A program made the position numbers and the translations under genes. Source: Allobosea sp. UNC402CLCol (GTDB taxonomy: Bacteria > Pseudomonadota > Alphaproteobacteria > Rhizobiales > Beijerinckiaceae). From it: a DNA stretch of 64,000 nt. Positions 23,990 to 32,446 of the stretch are shown piece by piece (position 1 is the first letter of the stretch; every line of letters starts with the position of its first letter). The notes below the pieces were generated by a model, which was given only the letters and a program-made list of their open reading frames with translations, made no database searches and was not told the origin of the DNA. The DNA lies in contig NZ_KN050692.1 of assembly GCF_000745475.1 (NCBI RefSeq), forward strand, positions 513,955 to 577,954. The letters are read 5' to 3'.

Positions 23990-24510
23990 TCCGGTTGCTC
24001 CGGATCGGCGGCCTCGGCCAGCGAGCGCTTGTAGCGCAGCACGGCGAGCGCGGCTTCGGCCGCGCCGCCGCCCTTGTCCATCTCGGAGCGGTTGGCGCGG
24101 GCCCAGGCCTGCGCCTCGTTCTCGACGGTGAGGATGCCGTTGCCGAGCGGCAGGGCGAAGGCGACCGAGAGGTCCATCAGCGCGCGCGAGCTTTCACCCG
24201 CGACGATGTCGTAATGGCCGGTCTCGCCGCGAATGACGGTGCCGAGCGCGACGACGGCCTCGTAAGGGTCGACCGACTCATCGGCGGCGCGCAGGCCGAT
24301 GACGATCGCCGAGGGAATTTCGAGCGCGCCGGGCACGGTGACCACGTCGACGCGGCAGCCGGCCTTCTCGAGCACGGCAGTGGCGCCCGCCAGCAATTCA
24401 TCGGCGAGCGTGTCGTAGAAGCGCGCCTCGACCACGAGCACGCGGGCGCCCTCGATGTCGAGCGCGGGAGTTGCGGCCTCGTCGGCCGAGATCTGCCGGG
24501 GTCCGGCCAT
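23986..24510 (-). CDS. ribH: 6,7-dimethyl-8-ribityllumazine synthase
   Basis: A 174-residue lumazine synthase joining the ribityl-pyrimidine with dihydroxybutanone phosphate in riboflavin synthesis. It has the substrate loops 'VVTVPGALEIPSAI' and 'VALGTVIRGETGHYDIVAGE', with the proton-relay His in 'GETGHYD', and 'LPLGNGILTVENEAQAWAR'. It overlaps nusB downstream; a nested palindrome separates it from the riboflavin synthase gene upstream. Confidence 0.96.
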   Translation of the reverse strand: MAGPRQISADEAATPALDIEGARVLVVEARFYDTLADELLAGATAVLEKAGCRVDVVTVPGALEIPSAIVIGLRAADESVDPYEAVVALGTVIRGETGHYDIVAGESSRALMDLSVAFALPLGNGILTVENEAQAWARANRSEMDKGGGAAEAALAVLRYKRSLAEAADPEQPE

Positions 24511-24560
24511 GGTTCTTGTCCTTGTTGCAGTCGACTCCGGTCCAATGACCGGATCACACA

Positions 24561-24669
24561 GCCCTCATCCTGAGGAGCCATTTCCACAGAAATGGCGTCT
24601 CGAAGGATGGTCCAGAGCACGCTGGAACATCCTTCGAGACGCCGCTTCGCGGCTCCTCAGGATGAGGGC
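24561..24669. repeat. Nested palindromic intergenic element, family B copy 1
   Basis: The outer arms are 19 bp and exact (GCCCTCATCCTGAGGAGCC at 24561-24579; complement at 24651-24669). Inside them a second exact 16-bp inverted repeat (GGCGTCTCGAAGGATG at 24594-24609; complement at 24628-24643) surrounds an 18-nt loop. The right half is repeated at 32378-32423. It lies between ribE and ribH. Confidence 0.85.
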
Positions 24670-24696
24670 TCGAATTCTCGAATTGAGCGCAGGCTC

Positions 24697-25344
24697 TTAC
24701 CCCTGCGGGCGCGCCTCCGCAAGCCGCGCGGCATAGCGCGCCATCAGATCGACCTCGACATGGACGGCATCACCCTCCTTGCGTTGCCCCCAGGTGGTGA
24801 CGGCGAAGGAATGCGGGATCAGCAATACGGTGAAGACGTCGCCCTCGACCGTGTTGATGGTGAGCGAGGTGCCGTCGAGGCAGATCGAGCCCTTGGTCGC
24901 GATGAAGCGCGCCAGGCCCTGCGGCGCCCGGATGTGGAAGCGGGCGGTCGCGCCCCAGGGCTCGTCGGGATCGGCTTCGATCGCGTCGATCTTCAGGATG
25001 CGGCCGACACCGTCGACATGGCCGACGACGAGATGGCCGCCGAGCTCGTCGCCGACCTTGAGCGAGCGCTCAAGATTGACCAGCGTGCCGGGTTCCCATT
25101 CGCCGACCAGCGTCTTGGCCAGCGTCTCGGCCGCCGCCTCGACCTGGAAGATGCAGCCGAGCTCGCCATCCGTGCGCGGCCGGAGCGCCGTGACAGTGAG
25201 GCAGACACCGGCGCAGGCGATCGAGGCGCCGATAGCGATACCGTCCGCCTCATAGGGGCAGGCGATGGCGAGGCGCTTGAGGTTCGGCCCCTTGCGCTCG
25301 GATTCGACGACCTCGCCGATGGCGGTGACGATGCCGGTGAACAT
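24697..25344 (-). CDS. ribE: Riboflavin synthase subunit alpha
   Basis: A 215-residue enzyme turning two lumazines into riboflavin plus a pyrimidine. It begins with the invariant 'MFTGIVTAIGEVV' and has two similar barrels, the second marked by 'ELGGHLVVGHVDGVGRI' and 'ICLDGTSLTINTVEGDVF'. Its ATG shares one base with the ribD stop (TGATG at 25342-25346), so translation is coupled. It sits in the order nrdR-ribD-ribE-ribH-nusB. Confidence 0.96.
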   Translation of the reverse strand: MFTGIVTAIGEVVESERKGPNLKRLAIACPYEADGIAIGASIACAGVCLTVTALRPRTDGELGCIFQVEAAAETLAKTLVGEWEPGTLVNLERSLKVGDELGGHLVVGHVDGVGRILKIDAIEADPDEPWGATARFHIRAPQGLARFIATKGSICLDGTSLTINTVEGDVFTVLLIPHSFAVTTWGQRKEGDAVHVEVDLMARYAARLAEARPQG

Positions 25345-26474
25345 CAGCCTCTCCTCACGAATTGCTCGAAACGATCGCCGCCGATCCATTCGGTTTCGGC
25401 GAGGCGGTAAAGATCGGGGTCGGCCAGCAGCCCGGCAAGTCCCGGACGCACGGCAACAATGCCGGGCTGACCCAGCATTTTCGGGGAGGTCGAGACGATG
25501 ACCTCGTCGGCGAGCCCCGCCAGCGCCAGCTTCTCGCCAATGCGCGGGCCCCCTTCCGAGAACACGCGGGTGATGCCGCGCGTGCCGAGCAGCTTCAGCG
25601 CCTCGCCAAGGTCGAGATGACCGTCCGGCGCAGCCGAAACGCGCATGACCTCGACGCCGGCCGCGACCAGCGTGGTTTCCGGCTCGACCGGCGCAGTCTC
25701 GGCCGCGATCACCCAGACCGGAACCTCGCGGGCGGTGCGAACGAGCCTCGCCGTCAGCGGCAGCCGCAAATGGGTGTCGAGGATGACCCGCACGGGCGAG
25801 CGCTCCGCCATGCCGGGCAGGCGCACCGTCAGTTGCGGATCGTCCGAGAGCACCGAGCCGATACCGAGCATGATCGCGTCGTGATGCGCCCGCTGCAGAT
25901 GCACCCAGGCCCCGGCCGCCGGACTGGAGACGGCGATCGGCTTGCCCCCTGCCCCGCCGGCATAGCCATCGGCCGTGCGGGCAATCTTGAAGGTCACCAT
26001 CGGCCGGCCTTGCGTCACCCGTAGGACATGGCCGCGATGGGCGCGCTCTGCCTCCTCCCGCAACACCCCGGTTACGACCTCGATGCCAGCCGTGCGCAGC
26101 AATGCATGGCCGAGACCGGCGATGAAGGGATTCGGGTCCGTCATGGCCGAGACGACACGCCTCACGCCGGAGAGAATCGTGTGCTCGACGCAAGGAATGC
26201 CGCCGCGCAGCGAACGATGCGAGCAGGGTTCGAGCGTGACATAAAGCGTGCCGCCCATCGATGCGGCGCCCGCCCGCGCGAAGGCCAGGGCCTCGCCATG
26301 CGGGCGCCCGCCGGCTTGCGTCAGCCCGCGCGCCACCACGATCGGCCCGTCCGGCGTATCGCGCGTGACGATGGCGCCGACCGAAGGGTTCGGCCAGGTC
26401 GCACCGAGATTGCGCGCGCCATAAGCCAGCGCCTGCGCCATGAAGACGCGGTCGACCGCGTCTCGGTCAGTCAT
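25344..26474 (-). CDS. ribD: Bifunctional riboflavin deaminase/reductase RibD
   Basis: A 376-residue fusion of a pyrimidine deaminase (N-terminal about 145 residues) and a 5-amino-6-uracil reductase. The zinc site is H59-x-E61 in 'GGRPHGEALAFA' with C84 and C95 in 'EPCSHRSLRGGIPC'; the loop between the cysteines is slightly longer than the usual 'PCSHHGRTPPC'. The reductase part has 'GRPMVTFKIARTADGYAGG' and 'RVFSEGGPRIGEKL'. The start at 26474 overlaps the nrdR end by 8 nt. Confidence 0.95.
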   Translation of the reverse strand: MTDRDAVDRVFMAQALAYGARNLGATWPNPSVGAIVTRDTPDGPIVVARGLTQAGGRPHGEALAFARAGAASMGGTLYVTLEPCSHRSLRGGIPCVEHTILSGVRRVVSAMTDPNPFIAGLGHALLRTAGIEVVTGVLREEAERAHRGHVLRVTQGRPMVTFKIARTADGYAGGAGGKPIAVSSPAAGAWVHLQRAHHDAIMLGIGSVLSDDPQLTVRLPGMAERSPVRVILDTHLRLPLTARLVRTAREVPVWVIAAETAPVEPETTLVAAGVEVMRVSAAPDGHLDLGEALKLLGTRGITRVFSEGGPRIGEKLALAGLADEVIVSTSPKMLGQPGIVAVRPGLAGLLADPDLYRLAETEWIGGDRFEQFVRRG

Positions 26475-26961
26475 CAGCGCGGGGCGGCGGGGCGGAAGCG
26501 GCCTCCTCCTCGATGGTGCCGAGCTGGCCGAGCAGCTCCTCGAAGTCCTTGGCCTCGCGGAAGTTCTTGTAGACCGAGGCGAAGCGGACATAGGCGACGT
26601 CGTCGAGGCCTTTCAGCCCCTCCATGACCAGTTCGCCGATGGTCGAGCTGGGGATCTCCGCCTCGCCCGAGCTTTCGAGCTGGCGCACGATGCCGTTGAC
26701 CATGCGCTCGATACGCTCGGGCGCGACCGGGCGCTTGCGCAGCGCATGCGCGATCGAGGTCTCCAGCTTGTCGCGATCGAAAGGCGCGCGACGACCCGAG
26801 CGCTTGACCACGGTGAGCTCGCGCAACTGCACGCGCTCGAAGGTGGTGAAGCGGCCGCCGCAATCGGGACAGACCCGGCGGCGGCGGATCGAGGCATGAT
26901 CGTCGGTGGGACGGGAGTCCTTCACCTGCGTGTCGAGGGAGCCGCAATAGGGACAGCGCAT
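26467..26961 (-). CDS. nrdR: Transcriptional repressor NrdR
   Basis: A 164-residue NrdR, which represses ribonucleotide reductase genes in response to ATP/dATP. The zinc ribbon has four cysteines (C3, C6, C31, C34), followed by the basic 'ASIRRRRV' and the ATP-cone beginning 'LTVVKRSGRRAPFDRDKLE'. The C-terminal 20 residues are acidic and Ala/Pro-rich. It is 42 nt downstream of glyA and overlaps ribD by 8 nt, so it is part of one long operon. Confidence 0.96.
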   Translation of the reverse strand: MRCPYCGSLDTQVKDSRPTDDHASIRRRRVCPDCGGRFTTFERVQLRELTVVKRSGRRAPFDRDKLETSIAHALRKRPVAPERIERMVNGIVRQLESSGEAEIPSSTIGELVMEGLKGLDDVAYVRFASVYKNFREAKDFEELLGQLGTIEEEAASAPPPRADD

Positions 26962-27003
26962 TCCGGTTCGCCAGCCTTTCTCAGAGCCCCTTCGAGACCA
27001 TCC

Positions 27004-28302
27004 TCAATAGATCGGGAAGCGCGCGGTGAGCGCCTTGACCTTGGCGGTCACGGCCTGCTCGACGGCGGCGTTGCCGTCCTCGCCATTGGCGGCGAGACCG
27101 TCCAGCACCTCGGCGATCAGTTCACCGACCTGCTTGAACTCGGCGATGCCGAAGCCGCGCGAGGTCGCCGCAGGGGTGCCCAGACGGATGCCGGAGGTCG
27201 TCATCGGCTTCTCCGGGTCGAAGGGGATGCCGTTCTTGTTGCAGGTGATGTGGGCGCGGCCGAGCGCCGCTTCCGCCGCCTTGCCGGTCAGCTTCTTCGA
27301 GCGCAGATCGACCAGCATCAGGTGGTTGTCGGTGCCGCCGGTGACGAGGTCGAAGCCCTTCGCCTTCAGCGTCTCGGCCAGCGCCTTGGCGTTGGCGACG
27401 ACGGCATGGGCATAGGTCTTGAACTCGGGCTGCAGCGCCTCGAGGAAGGACACCGCCTTGGCCGCGATGACATGCATCAGCGGGCCGCCCTGGATGCCCG
27501 GGAAGATCGCCGAGTTGATCTTCTTCGCCAGCGCCTCGTCATTGGTCAGGATCATGCCGCCGCGCGGGCCGCGCAGCGTCTTGTGCGTCGTGGTGGTGAC
27601 GACATGGGCGTGCGGGAACGGCGAAGGATGCGCGCCACCGGCGACGAGACCGGCGAAATGGGCGATATCGACCATGAAATAGGCGCCGACCTTGTCGGCG
27701 ATCTCGCGGAAGCGGGCGAAGTCCCAGTGGCGGGCATAGGCCGAGCCACCGGCGACGATGACCTTCGGCTTGTGCTCGACGGCGAGACGCTCCAGCGCGT
27801 CATAGTCGATCAGCTGGTCGACGACGCAGACGCCGTAGGAGACGACGTTGAACCATTTGCCGGACTGGTTGACCGGCGCGCCATGGGTCAGGTGCCCGCC
27901 GGCGGCGAGATCGAGGCCCATGAAGGTGTCGCCGGGCTGCATCAGGGCCATGAAGACGCCCTGGTTGGCCTGCGAGCCCGAGTTCGGCTGGACATTGGCG
28001 AAGCTGCAGCCGAACAGCCGGCAGGCGCGCTCGATGGCGAGCTTCTCGGCGATGTCGACGAACTGGCAGCCGCCATAGTAGCGCCGGCCGGGATAGCCCT
28101 CGGCATATTTGTTGGTCATCACCGAGCCCTGCGCCTCGAGCACGGCGCGGGAGACGATGTTCTCGGAGGCGATCAGCTCGATCTCGTCGCGCTGGCGACC
28201 GAGCTCCAGATCGATCGCGCGGGCGATCTCGGGATCGGCATCATGCAGCGAGGCGCCGAAGAAGGAGTTCGAGAGGTGCTTGTCGCGCGCGGCTTCGCTC
28301 AT
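27004..28302 (-). CDS. glyA: Serine hydroxymethyltransferase
   Basis: A 432-residue PLP enzyme interconverting serine and glycine with tetrahydrofolate. Features: 'ELIASENIVSRAVLEAQGS', 'YAEGYPGRRYYGGCQFVD', and the PLP-lysine motif 'VVTTTTHKTLRGPRGG'. An AGGAG lies before the ATG at 28302. Divergent from the CNNM-type gene, with a 278-nt region between. It supplies one-carbon units; the riboflavin genes follow downstream. Confidence 0.97.
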   Translation of the reverse strand: MSEAARDKHLSNSFFGASLHDADPEIARAIDLELGRQRDEIELIASENIVSRAVLEAQGSVMTNKYAEGYPGRRYYGGCQFVDIAEKLAIERACRLFGCSFANVQPNSGSQANQGVFMALMQPGDTFMGLDLAAGGHLTHGAPVNQSGKWFNVVSYGVCVVDQLIDYDALERLAVEHKPKVIVAGGSAYARHWDFARFREIADKVGAYFMVDIAHFAGLVAGGAHPSPFPHAHVVTTTTHKTLRGPRGGMILTNDEALAKKINSAIFPGIQGGPLMHVIAAKAVSFLEALQPEFKTYAHAVVANAKALAETLKAKGFDLVTGGTDNHLMLVDLRSKKLTGKAAEAALGRAHITCNKNGIPFDPEKPMTTSGIRLGTPAATSRGFGIAEFKQVGELIAEVLDGLAANGEDGNAAVEQAVTAKVKALTARFPIY

Positions 28303-28486
28303 ATCCGGCTCCTGAAGTTCGGCGGCCGGCCACGAACCGGCTCCATCGCCGGCTCCCTATCATGCGGCGGGGGGCTGTCCAAGCGTTTCCCCTTCCCCGA
28401 GGCATTGCGCCGCTCGCCGAGGCGCCGCCGCCGCCCGCGAGCGCAGGCTCTAGCCAGCCGCGGCCCCGCCATGTTAGTTGCGAAAT

Positions 28487-28537
28487 ATCCGCGTCAGGCG
28501 CGGATGCGGCGGCATCCAGCGCGATGCCGCCTTTTTT
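28487..28537 (+). terminator. Free-standing intrinsic terminator in the leader of the CNNM-type gene
   Basis: A strong terminator: 9-bp stem GGCGGCATC/GATGCCGCC (28508-28516 and 28523-28531), 6-nt loop, then TTTTTT (28532-28537). A second perfect 7-bp hairpin, ATCCGCG/CGCGGAT (28487-28505), stands directly before it. No + strand gene lies upstream because glyA is divergent, so it must act on an RNA starting in 28303-28486: either a regulated 5' leader of the gene at 28581 or a small RNA. Confidence 0.8.
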
Positions 28538-28580
28538 GTTCTCCGGCGTGGCGACACGCCGCAACCTTCCAGAGGAGATC

Positions 28581-29915
28581 ATGCCTGCGGGCGATGGCAG
28601 TAGCAGTTGGGTCGACGTTCTCGGAATCCTGTCGGTCCTCATCCTCGTTGCCGCGAACGGCTTTTTCGTCGCGGCGGAGTTCTCGCTCGTCGCGGTTCGC
28701 AAGAGCCGGGTGACGGAGCTGGTCGCGGCAGGCCGCATGAATGCGACCGTCCTTCAGCGCGCGCTCGACAATCTCGACTCCAACCTGGCCGCCACGCAGC
28801 TCGGCATCACCATATCCTCGCTCGCCCTGGGCTGGATCGGCGAACCCGCGCTGGCGCATCTCATCGTTCCGCTGCTGGGGTGGCTGCCAGAGGGGCTGAT
28901 CTCCTTCGGCTCGCATGCCATCGCCGTGGCGATCGCCTTCATCATCATCACGACCCTGCACATCGTGCTGGGCGAGCTCGCGCCGAAAAGCCTCGCACTG
29001 CAGCGCAGCGAGGGCACGGCGCTGTGGATCGTGCGCCCGCTCGGGCTGTTCCTGTTCCTGCTGCGGCCGGCTATCGTGACGCTCAACGGGCTCGGCAACC
29101 TCGTCCTGCGCGCCTGCGGCCTGCGGCCGGGCGCAGCGGAAGGAGCATTGCACTCGCCCGACGAGCTGAAGCTGCTGGTTCAGGCCAGCCAGGAAGCCGG
29201 CATCTTCGAAAGGGCGCAGCAGGAGGTGCTGGTCCGGGCGCTGAACATCGGTGACCTGCGGGTCGCCAACATCATGACGCCTCGCCACGAGATCGAGTGG
29301 ATCGACGCCGAGGAAACGCGCGAGGACATGATCCGCATCATCCGCGCCTGCCGGCACGAGCAGTTGCTCGTCGGGCGCGGCAGTATCGACGAGCCGCTCG
29401 GCATGGTGCTGAAGAAGGATCTTCTCGACCAGTTCCTCGACGGGCAGCCGCTCGACCCCATCGCGGTGATCCGCGAACCGGTGATCGTCCATGAGGCGAC
29501 ATCAGCGGTGAAGATTCTCGAGCTCTTCAAGCGCTCGCCGCTGCGCCTAGCGACGATCGTCGACGAATATGGCAGCCTCCAGGGCATCGTCACGCAAACC
29601 GACCTGCTCGAGGCCATCGCCGGCGCCCTGCCCGCCACGGAGGGCGAGGATCCGGACGTCACCGTGCGGGAGGACGGCTCGCTGCTGATCGACGGCATGA
29701 TGCCGGCGCACGAGGCCCTGAGCCATCTCGGCATCAGGCCGCAATCCGCCGACGGCGATTTTCACACCGTCGCAGGCTTCGCGCTGTTCCAGCTCGGGCA
29801 TCTGCCCGATGTCGGGGAAAGCTTCGTTTTCGACGGCTGGCGCTTCGAAATCGTCGACCTCGACGGCCGCCGCATCGACAAGCTCCTGGTGCGCCCGGAG
29901 TCTGCCCCGCAATAG
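28581..29915 (+). CDS. CNNM/CorC family protein with CBS pair (hemolysin-like, DUF21)
   Basis: A 444-residue membrane protein. The N-terminal DUF21/CNNM domain has four hydrophobic segments ('ILSVLILVAANGFFVAAEFS', 'QLGITISSLALGWIGEPAL', 'IAFIIITTLHIVLGELAPKS'); then comes a CBS pair ('VANIMTPRHEIEWID' and 'RLATIVDEYGSLQGIVTQTD') and a C-terminal CorC_HlyC domain from about residue 355. Relatives are Mg2+/Co2+ efflux or Mg-homeostasis proteins. GAGGAG is well placed before the ATG at 28581. The terminator about 44 nt upstream suggests attenuation. Confidence 0.88.
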   Translation: MPAGDGSSSWVDVLGILSVLILVAANGFFVAAEFSLVAVRKSRVTELVAAGRMNATVLQRALDNLDSNLAATQLGITISSLALGWIGEPALAHLIVPLLGWLPEGLISFGSHAIAVAIAFIIITTLHIVLGELAPKSLALQRSEGTALWIVRPLGLFLFLLRPAIVTLNGLGNLVLRACGLRPGAAEGALHSPDELKLLVQASQEAGIFERAQQEVLVRALNIGDLRVANIMTPRHEIEWIDAEETREDMIRIIRACRHEQLLVGRGSIDEPLGMVLKKDLLDQFLDGQPLDPIAVIREPVIVHEATSAVKILELFKRSPLRLATIVDEYGSLQGIVTQTDLLEAIAGALPATEGEDPDVTVREDGSLLIDGMMPAHEALSHLGIRPQSADGDFHTVAGFALFQLGHLPDVGESFVFDGWRFEIVDLDGRRIDKLLVRPESAPQ

Positions 29916-30005
29916 GCGCGCCTCGTGTTTCGGTCCGGCGTGGCCGCCGGTGCTCCCGCGTCTCCGCGACGCGCGGCCCGGACGATCGAAGCAGGCGAAC
30001 CAAGC

Positions 30006-30033
30006 AAAAGCCCGCCGATGAAGATCGGCGGGC
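30006..30033 (-). terminator. Rho-independent terminator after ldtP
   Basis: A perfect 10-bp stem GCCCGCCGAT/ATCGGCGGGC with a 4-nt loop; on the minus strand it is followed by TTTTG. It ends the transpeptidase transcript about 30 nt past the stop. The plus strand has no T-run, so the convergent CNNM-type gene gains less from it. Confidence 0.85.
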
Positions 30034-30062
30034 TTCGTAGCGATCCGGCGGAGCGCCCGGGA

Positions 30063-31307
30063 TCAGATGTCGTTCTCGCCCTGCAGTGCGGCGACCGGCG
30101 CCGGGCCGAGGCCGTCCTTGTTGTAGATGTCGTCGCGGAACTGCACGCCGCCATCCGGCGTCGCCCAGGCCGTGACATAGACCCAATAGCAGGAGACCGG
30201 ATCGGCGATGCGGGCGTTGACGCGCTGGCCGGAATTGATCGTCTCGTCGATCTTGGCACGGTCCCAGCCGGGGGTGTTCTTGAGCAGCCAGGCGACGTAG
30301 TCGCGCACGTTCTGGACGCGCATGCAGCCCGAGGAGACGAAGCGGTAATCGTCGCCGAAGATGCCCTTGGCCGGCGTGTCGTGCATGTAGACGCCGTAGG
30401 GGCTGGGAATGTTGATGCGCACGAAGCCGAGCGAGTTGAAGTCACCGCCCGGATCCTGCCGGAAGGTGTAGCGCGTCGCCTCGTCCGAATTCCAGTTGAC
30501 CTGCGAAGGCGCGATCTCGCCACCGCTGGACGAGATGATGCGGATCTTGTTCTCGGCGAGGTAGTTCGGCTCCTTCCTCATCTTCGGGATGAGGTCCTTC
30601 TTGATGATCGAGGCGGGAACCGTCCAGGTCGGGTTGAAATTGACTTCCGGAATCTTGGTCTGGAGCAGCGGCGACTGGCGGTCGATCTTGCCGACGCCGG
30701 CAGCATGGCGCGTCGCGACATGGCCGTTCTCGACCGTCTCGACCATCGCAGCCGGGATGTTGGCGACGACATAGCGCCCGCCGAGATTGCCGGACCAGGT
30801 GCGCAGGCGCACGACGTTGGTCTCGAGCTGGCGGATGCGGCGGTCGATCGGAACGTTGAGGGCGACGACCGTCGCGCGGTTGATCGCGCCGGTCGTGGAA
30901 AGGCCGACCCGGGCCTGGAACTGGCGCACCGCCGCTTCGACATAGGAGTCGTAGACGTTGCTCTCACCGGCATTCTGCTGGAGGTCGCCGGTGATCGAGA
31001 GGCGCTGGCGCAGCGCCGCAACGGCGGGGCCCCTGGCGCCGAGGCCCATGCGATCGGGCAACTGCACGGGCTGCCAGCCGCCGCGGGCGGCAAGGTCGCG
31101 ATAGGCGGCGATCGCCTGCTCCGTCGCCTGCAGCGACTCGGGCGACAGCATCGGCGTCGAGGAGCGCAACACGGCGTTGCGCGGGCCGGCATCGTAATTC
31201 TGAAGCCATTCGGCCTGCTGGGCGAAAGCAGGAGCCGCTGCGGTCGAGGCAGCGCCGGAAAGCAGCGCCAGCACAGTCTCGCGGCGTGTCAGGCTCAGTT
31301 GCGACAT
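30063..31307 (-). CDS. ldtP: L,D-transpeptidase, YcbB-like (LdtP)
   Basis: A 414-residue periplasmic enzyme that makes 3-3 peptidoglycan cross-links or attaches proteins. It has an N-terminal signal with a twin arginine ('LTRRETVLALLSGAASTAAA'), a peptidoglycan-binding domain ('YVEAAVRQFQARVGLSTTGA') and a YkuD catalytic domain with 'YGVYMHDTPAKGIFG' and the catalytic Cys in 'RFVSSGCMRVQNVRDYV'. GAGGGA precedes the ATG at 31307; a further ATG seven codons upstream lacks one. It lies downstream of the LdtR-type regulator, its known partner in Rhizobiales. Confidence 0.9.
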   Translation of the reverse strand: MSQLSLTRRETVLALLSGAASTAAAPAFAQQAEWLQNYDAGPRNAVLRSSTPMLSPESLQATEQAIAAYRDLAARGGWQPVQLPDRMGLGARGPAVAALRQRLSITGDLQQNAGESNVYDSYVEAAVRQFQARVGLSTTGAINRATVVALNVPIDRRIRQLETNVVRLRTWSGNLGGRYVVANIPAAMVETVENGHVATRHAAGVGKIDRQSPLLQTKIPEVNFNPTWTVPASIIKKDLIPKMRKEPNYLAENKIRIISSSGGEIAPSQVNWNSDEATRYTFRQDPGGDFNSLGFVRINIPSPYGVYMHDTPAKGIFGDDYRFVSSGCMRVQNVRDYVAWLLKNTPGWDRAKIDETINSGQRVNARIADPVSCYWVYVTAWATPDGGVQFRDDIYNKDGLGPAPVAALQGENDI

Positions 31308-31454
31308 CTCTTCCCTCTTCAACTTCATCCGAACGCGGGCGGCCGGCACGAAAACGCCGCCGGCGGGAGCGGCAGCGCAGCTGATCGGCTCCCATGACGG
31401 CGACGGTGTCGTATCACAGTTAAAGAGGCGTGATGAGAGCGGCGAATTTAGGGC

Positions 31455-31484
31455 ATGGCCATGTTTTGCCGCATGCATGGCCAT
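31455..31484. promoter_or_regulatory. Repeated ATGGCCAT palindromes upstream of ldtP (candidate LdtR operator)
   Basis: ATGGCCATG at 31455-31463 and its complement CATGGCCAT at 31476-31484 form an inverted repeat 21 bp apart start to start; each half is itself palindromic (ATGGCCAT). The site lies about 150-175 nt upstream of the transpeptidase start. Binding by the adjacent MarR-family regulator is inferred. Confidence 0.45.
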
Positions 31485-31533
31485 AAAGTCACACTTGACT
31501 GCCGGCCGGCATCTCACCGCCGCTGAAACGACC

Positions 31534-31562
31534 CCGGGCGGCTGGGGTAGCCAGCCGCCCGG
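31534..31562. terminator. Strong 12-bp hairpin after ldtR
   Basis: The perfect 12-bp stem CCGGGCGGCTGG/CCAGCCGCCCGG (31534-31545 and 31551-31562) has a 5-nt loop. On the minus strand it is followed by GGTCGTTTC, only a poor T-tract, so it may be a weak terminator or an mRNA-stabilising element between ldtR and ldtP. Confidence 0.55.
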
Positions 31563-31598
31563 TGGGCAATCTCCCGAAAACCCCTGGAAGGACGGCCT

Positions 31599-32111
31599 TC
31601 AGAGCTTGTAGCGGATCTGATCGGTCCAGAAGCGCTCCAGCCGCAGCAGCGCGTTGTTCATGCGCTCGAAGTCATCAGCCGCGATGCCGCCGATCTGCTC
31701 GACGGTGCGAACATGCTTGTCGTAGACGCCCTTCACGATGTCGTGCACTTCGGCGCCCTTCTCGGTCAGGCTGATGCGGACCGAGCGGCGGTCGATGCGC
31801 GACCGGGCGTGGTGGAGATAGCCGAGCTCGACCAGCTTCTTGACGTTGTAGGAGACGTTCGAGCCGAGATAGTAGCCGCGGGTGCGCAGCTCGCTGGCGG
31901 AGAGTTCGGCGTCGCCGATATTATAGAGCAGCAGGGCCTGCACGCTGTTGACGTCGTCGCGACCGCGGCGCTCGAACTCATCCTTGATGACGTCGAGAAG
32001 CCGGCGATGCAGCCGCTCCACCAGGGTGAGCGACTCAAGATAAAGCGGCTTCACATTGAGATCGGCCGCGCTATCCTTGGCAACTACAGAAGTCTTCACG
32101 CTCGCTTTCAT
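31599..32111 (-). CDS. ldtR: MarR family regulator LdtR
   Basis: A 170-residue winged-helix protein. The core 'LSASELRTRGYYLGSNVSYN' is the recognition region and 'GYLHHARSRIDRRSVRISL' the wing, followed by a dimerisation helix 'DDFERMNNALLRLERFW'. It matches the LdtR regulators described in Liberibacter and Sinorhizobium, which control the L,D-transpeptidase gene ldtP and stress tolerance. Here ldtR is upstream of and in the same direction as ldtP, about 290 nt apart, with an operator-like repeat in that gap. Confidence 0.9.
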   Translation of the reverse strand: MKASVKTSVVAKDSAADLNVKPLYLESLTLVERLHRRLLDVIKDEFERRGRDDVNSVQALLLYNIGDAELSASELRTRGYYLGSNVSYNVKKLVELGYLHHARSRIDRRSVRISLTEKGAEVHDIVKGVYDKHVRTVEQIGGIAADDFERMNNALLRLERFWTDQIRYKL

Positions 32112-32446
32112 GGTATTACCCGCCTGTTGTGTGCCGGCCGGAATTTCTCTTCCGGTCCGCTTCTGAAAAACACCATAAGCCTGCCCGGATGAAAACGAGT
32201 TTAAATATCAGGATGAATCGGAGATTTACCCCTTTGGGTGAATCGTAAGTGAAGCCAGAAACGCTTAAGCTAAAGCGATTCTTACCATGACTCGCGGCAA
32301 TTGCGCGGTTGCAGGGCGTCAGCGCCCATCGCTTGAAGTCGGCCGGAGGGTCGATATCTGCGCTGAAATCCGAGCCTCATCCTTCGAGACACCGCTTGCG
32401 CGGCTCCTCAGGATGAGGGCTCGCTCGACAAGGAGGCCGGAGCGCC
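32112..32446. other. Intergenic region upstream of ldtR
   Basis: 335 nt without a gene. The first 170 nt are AT-richer and must hold the ldtR promoter; they include an inverted GAATCG...CGATTC pair (about 32239-32280) around the palindrome GCTTAAGC. The rest holds half of a family B repeat (32378-32423). I see no open frame worth calling. Confidence 0.5.
32378..32423. repeat. Family B repeat, half copy
   Basis: Matches the right half of the nested palindrome at 24628-24672 almost base for base, from CATCCTTCGAGAC through GGCTCCTCAGGATGAGGG, with a few differences in the middle. The left half is missing. Confidence 0.8.
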
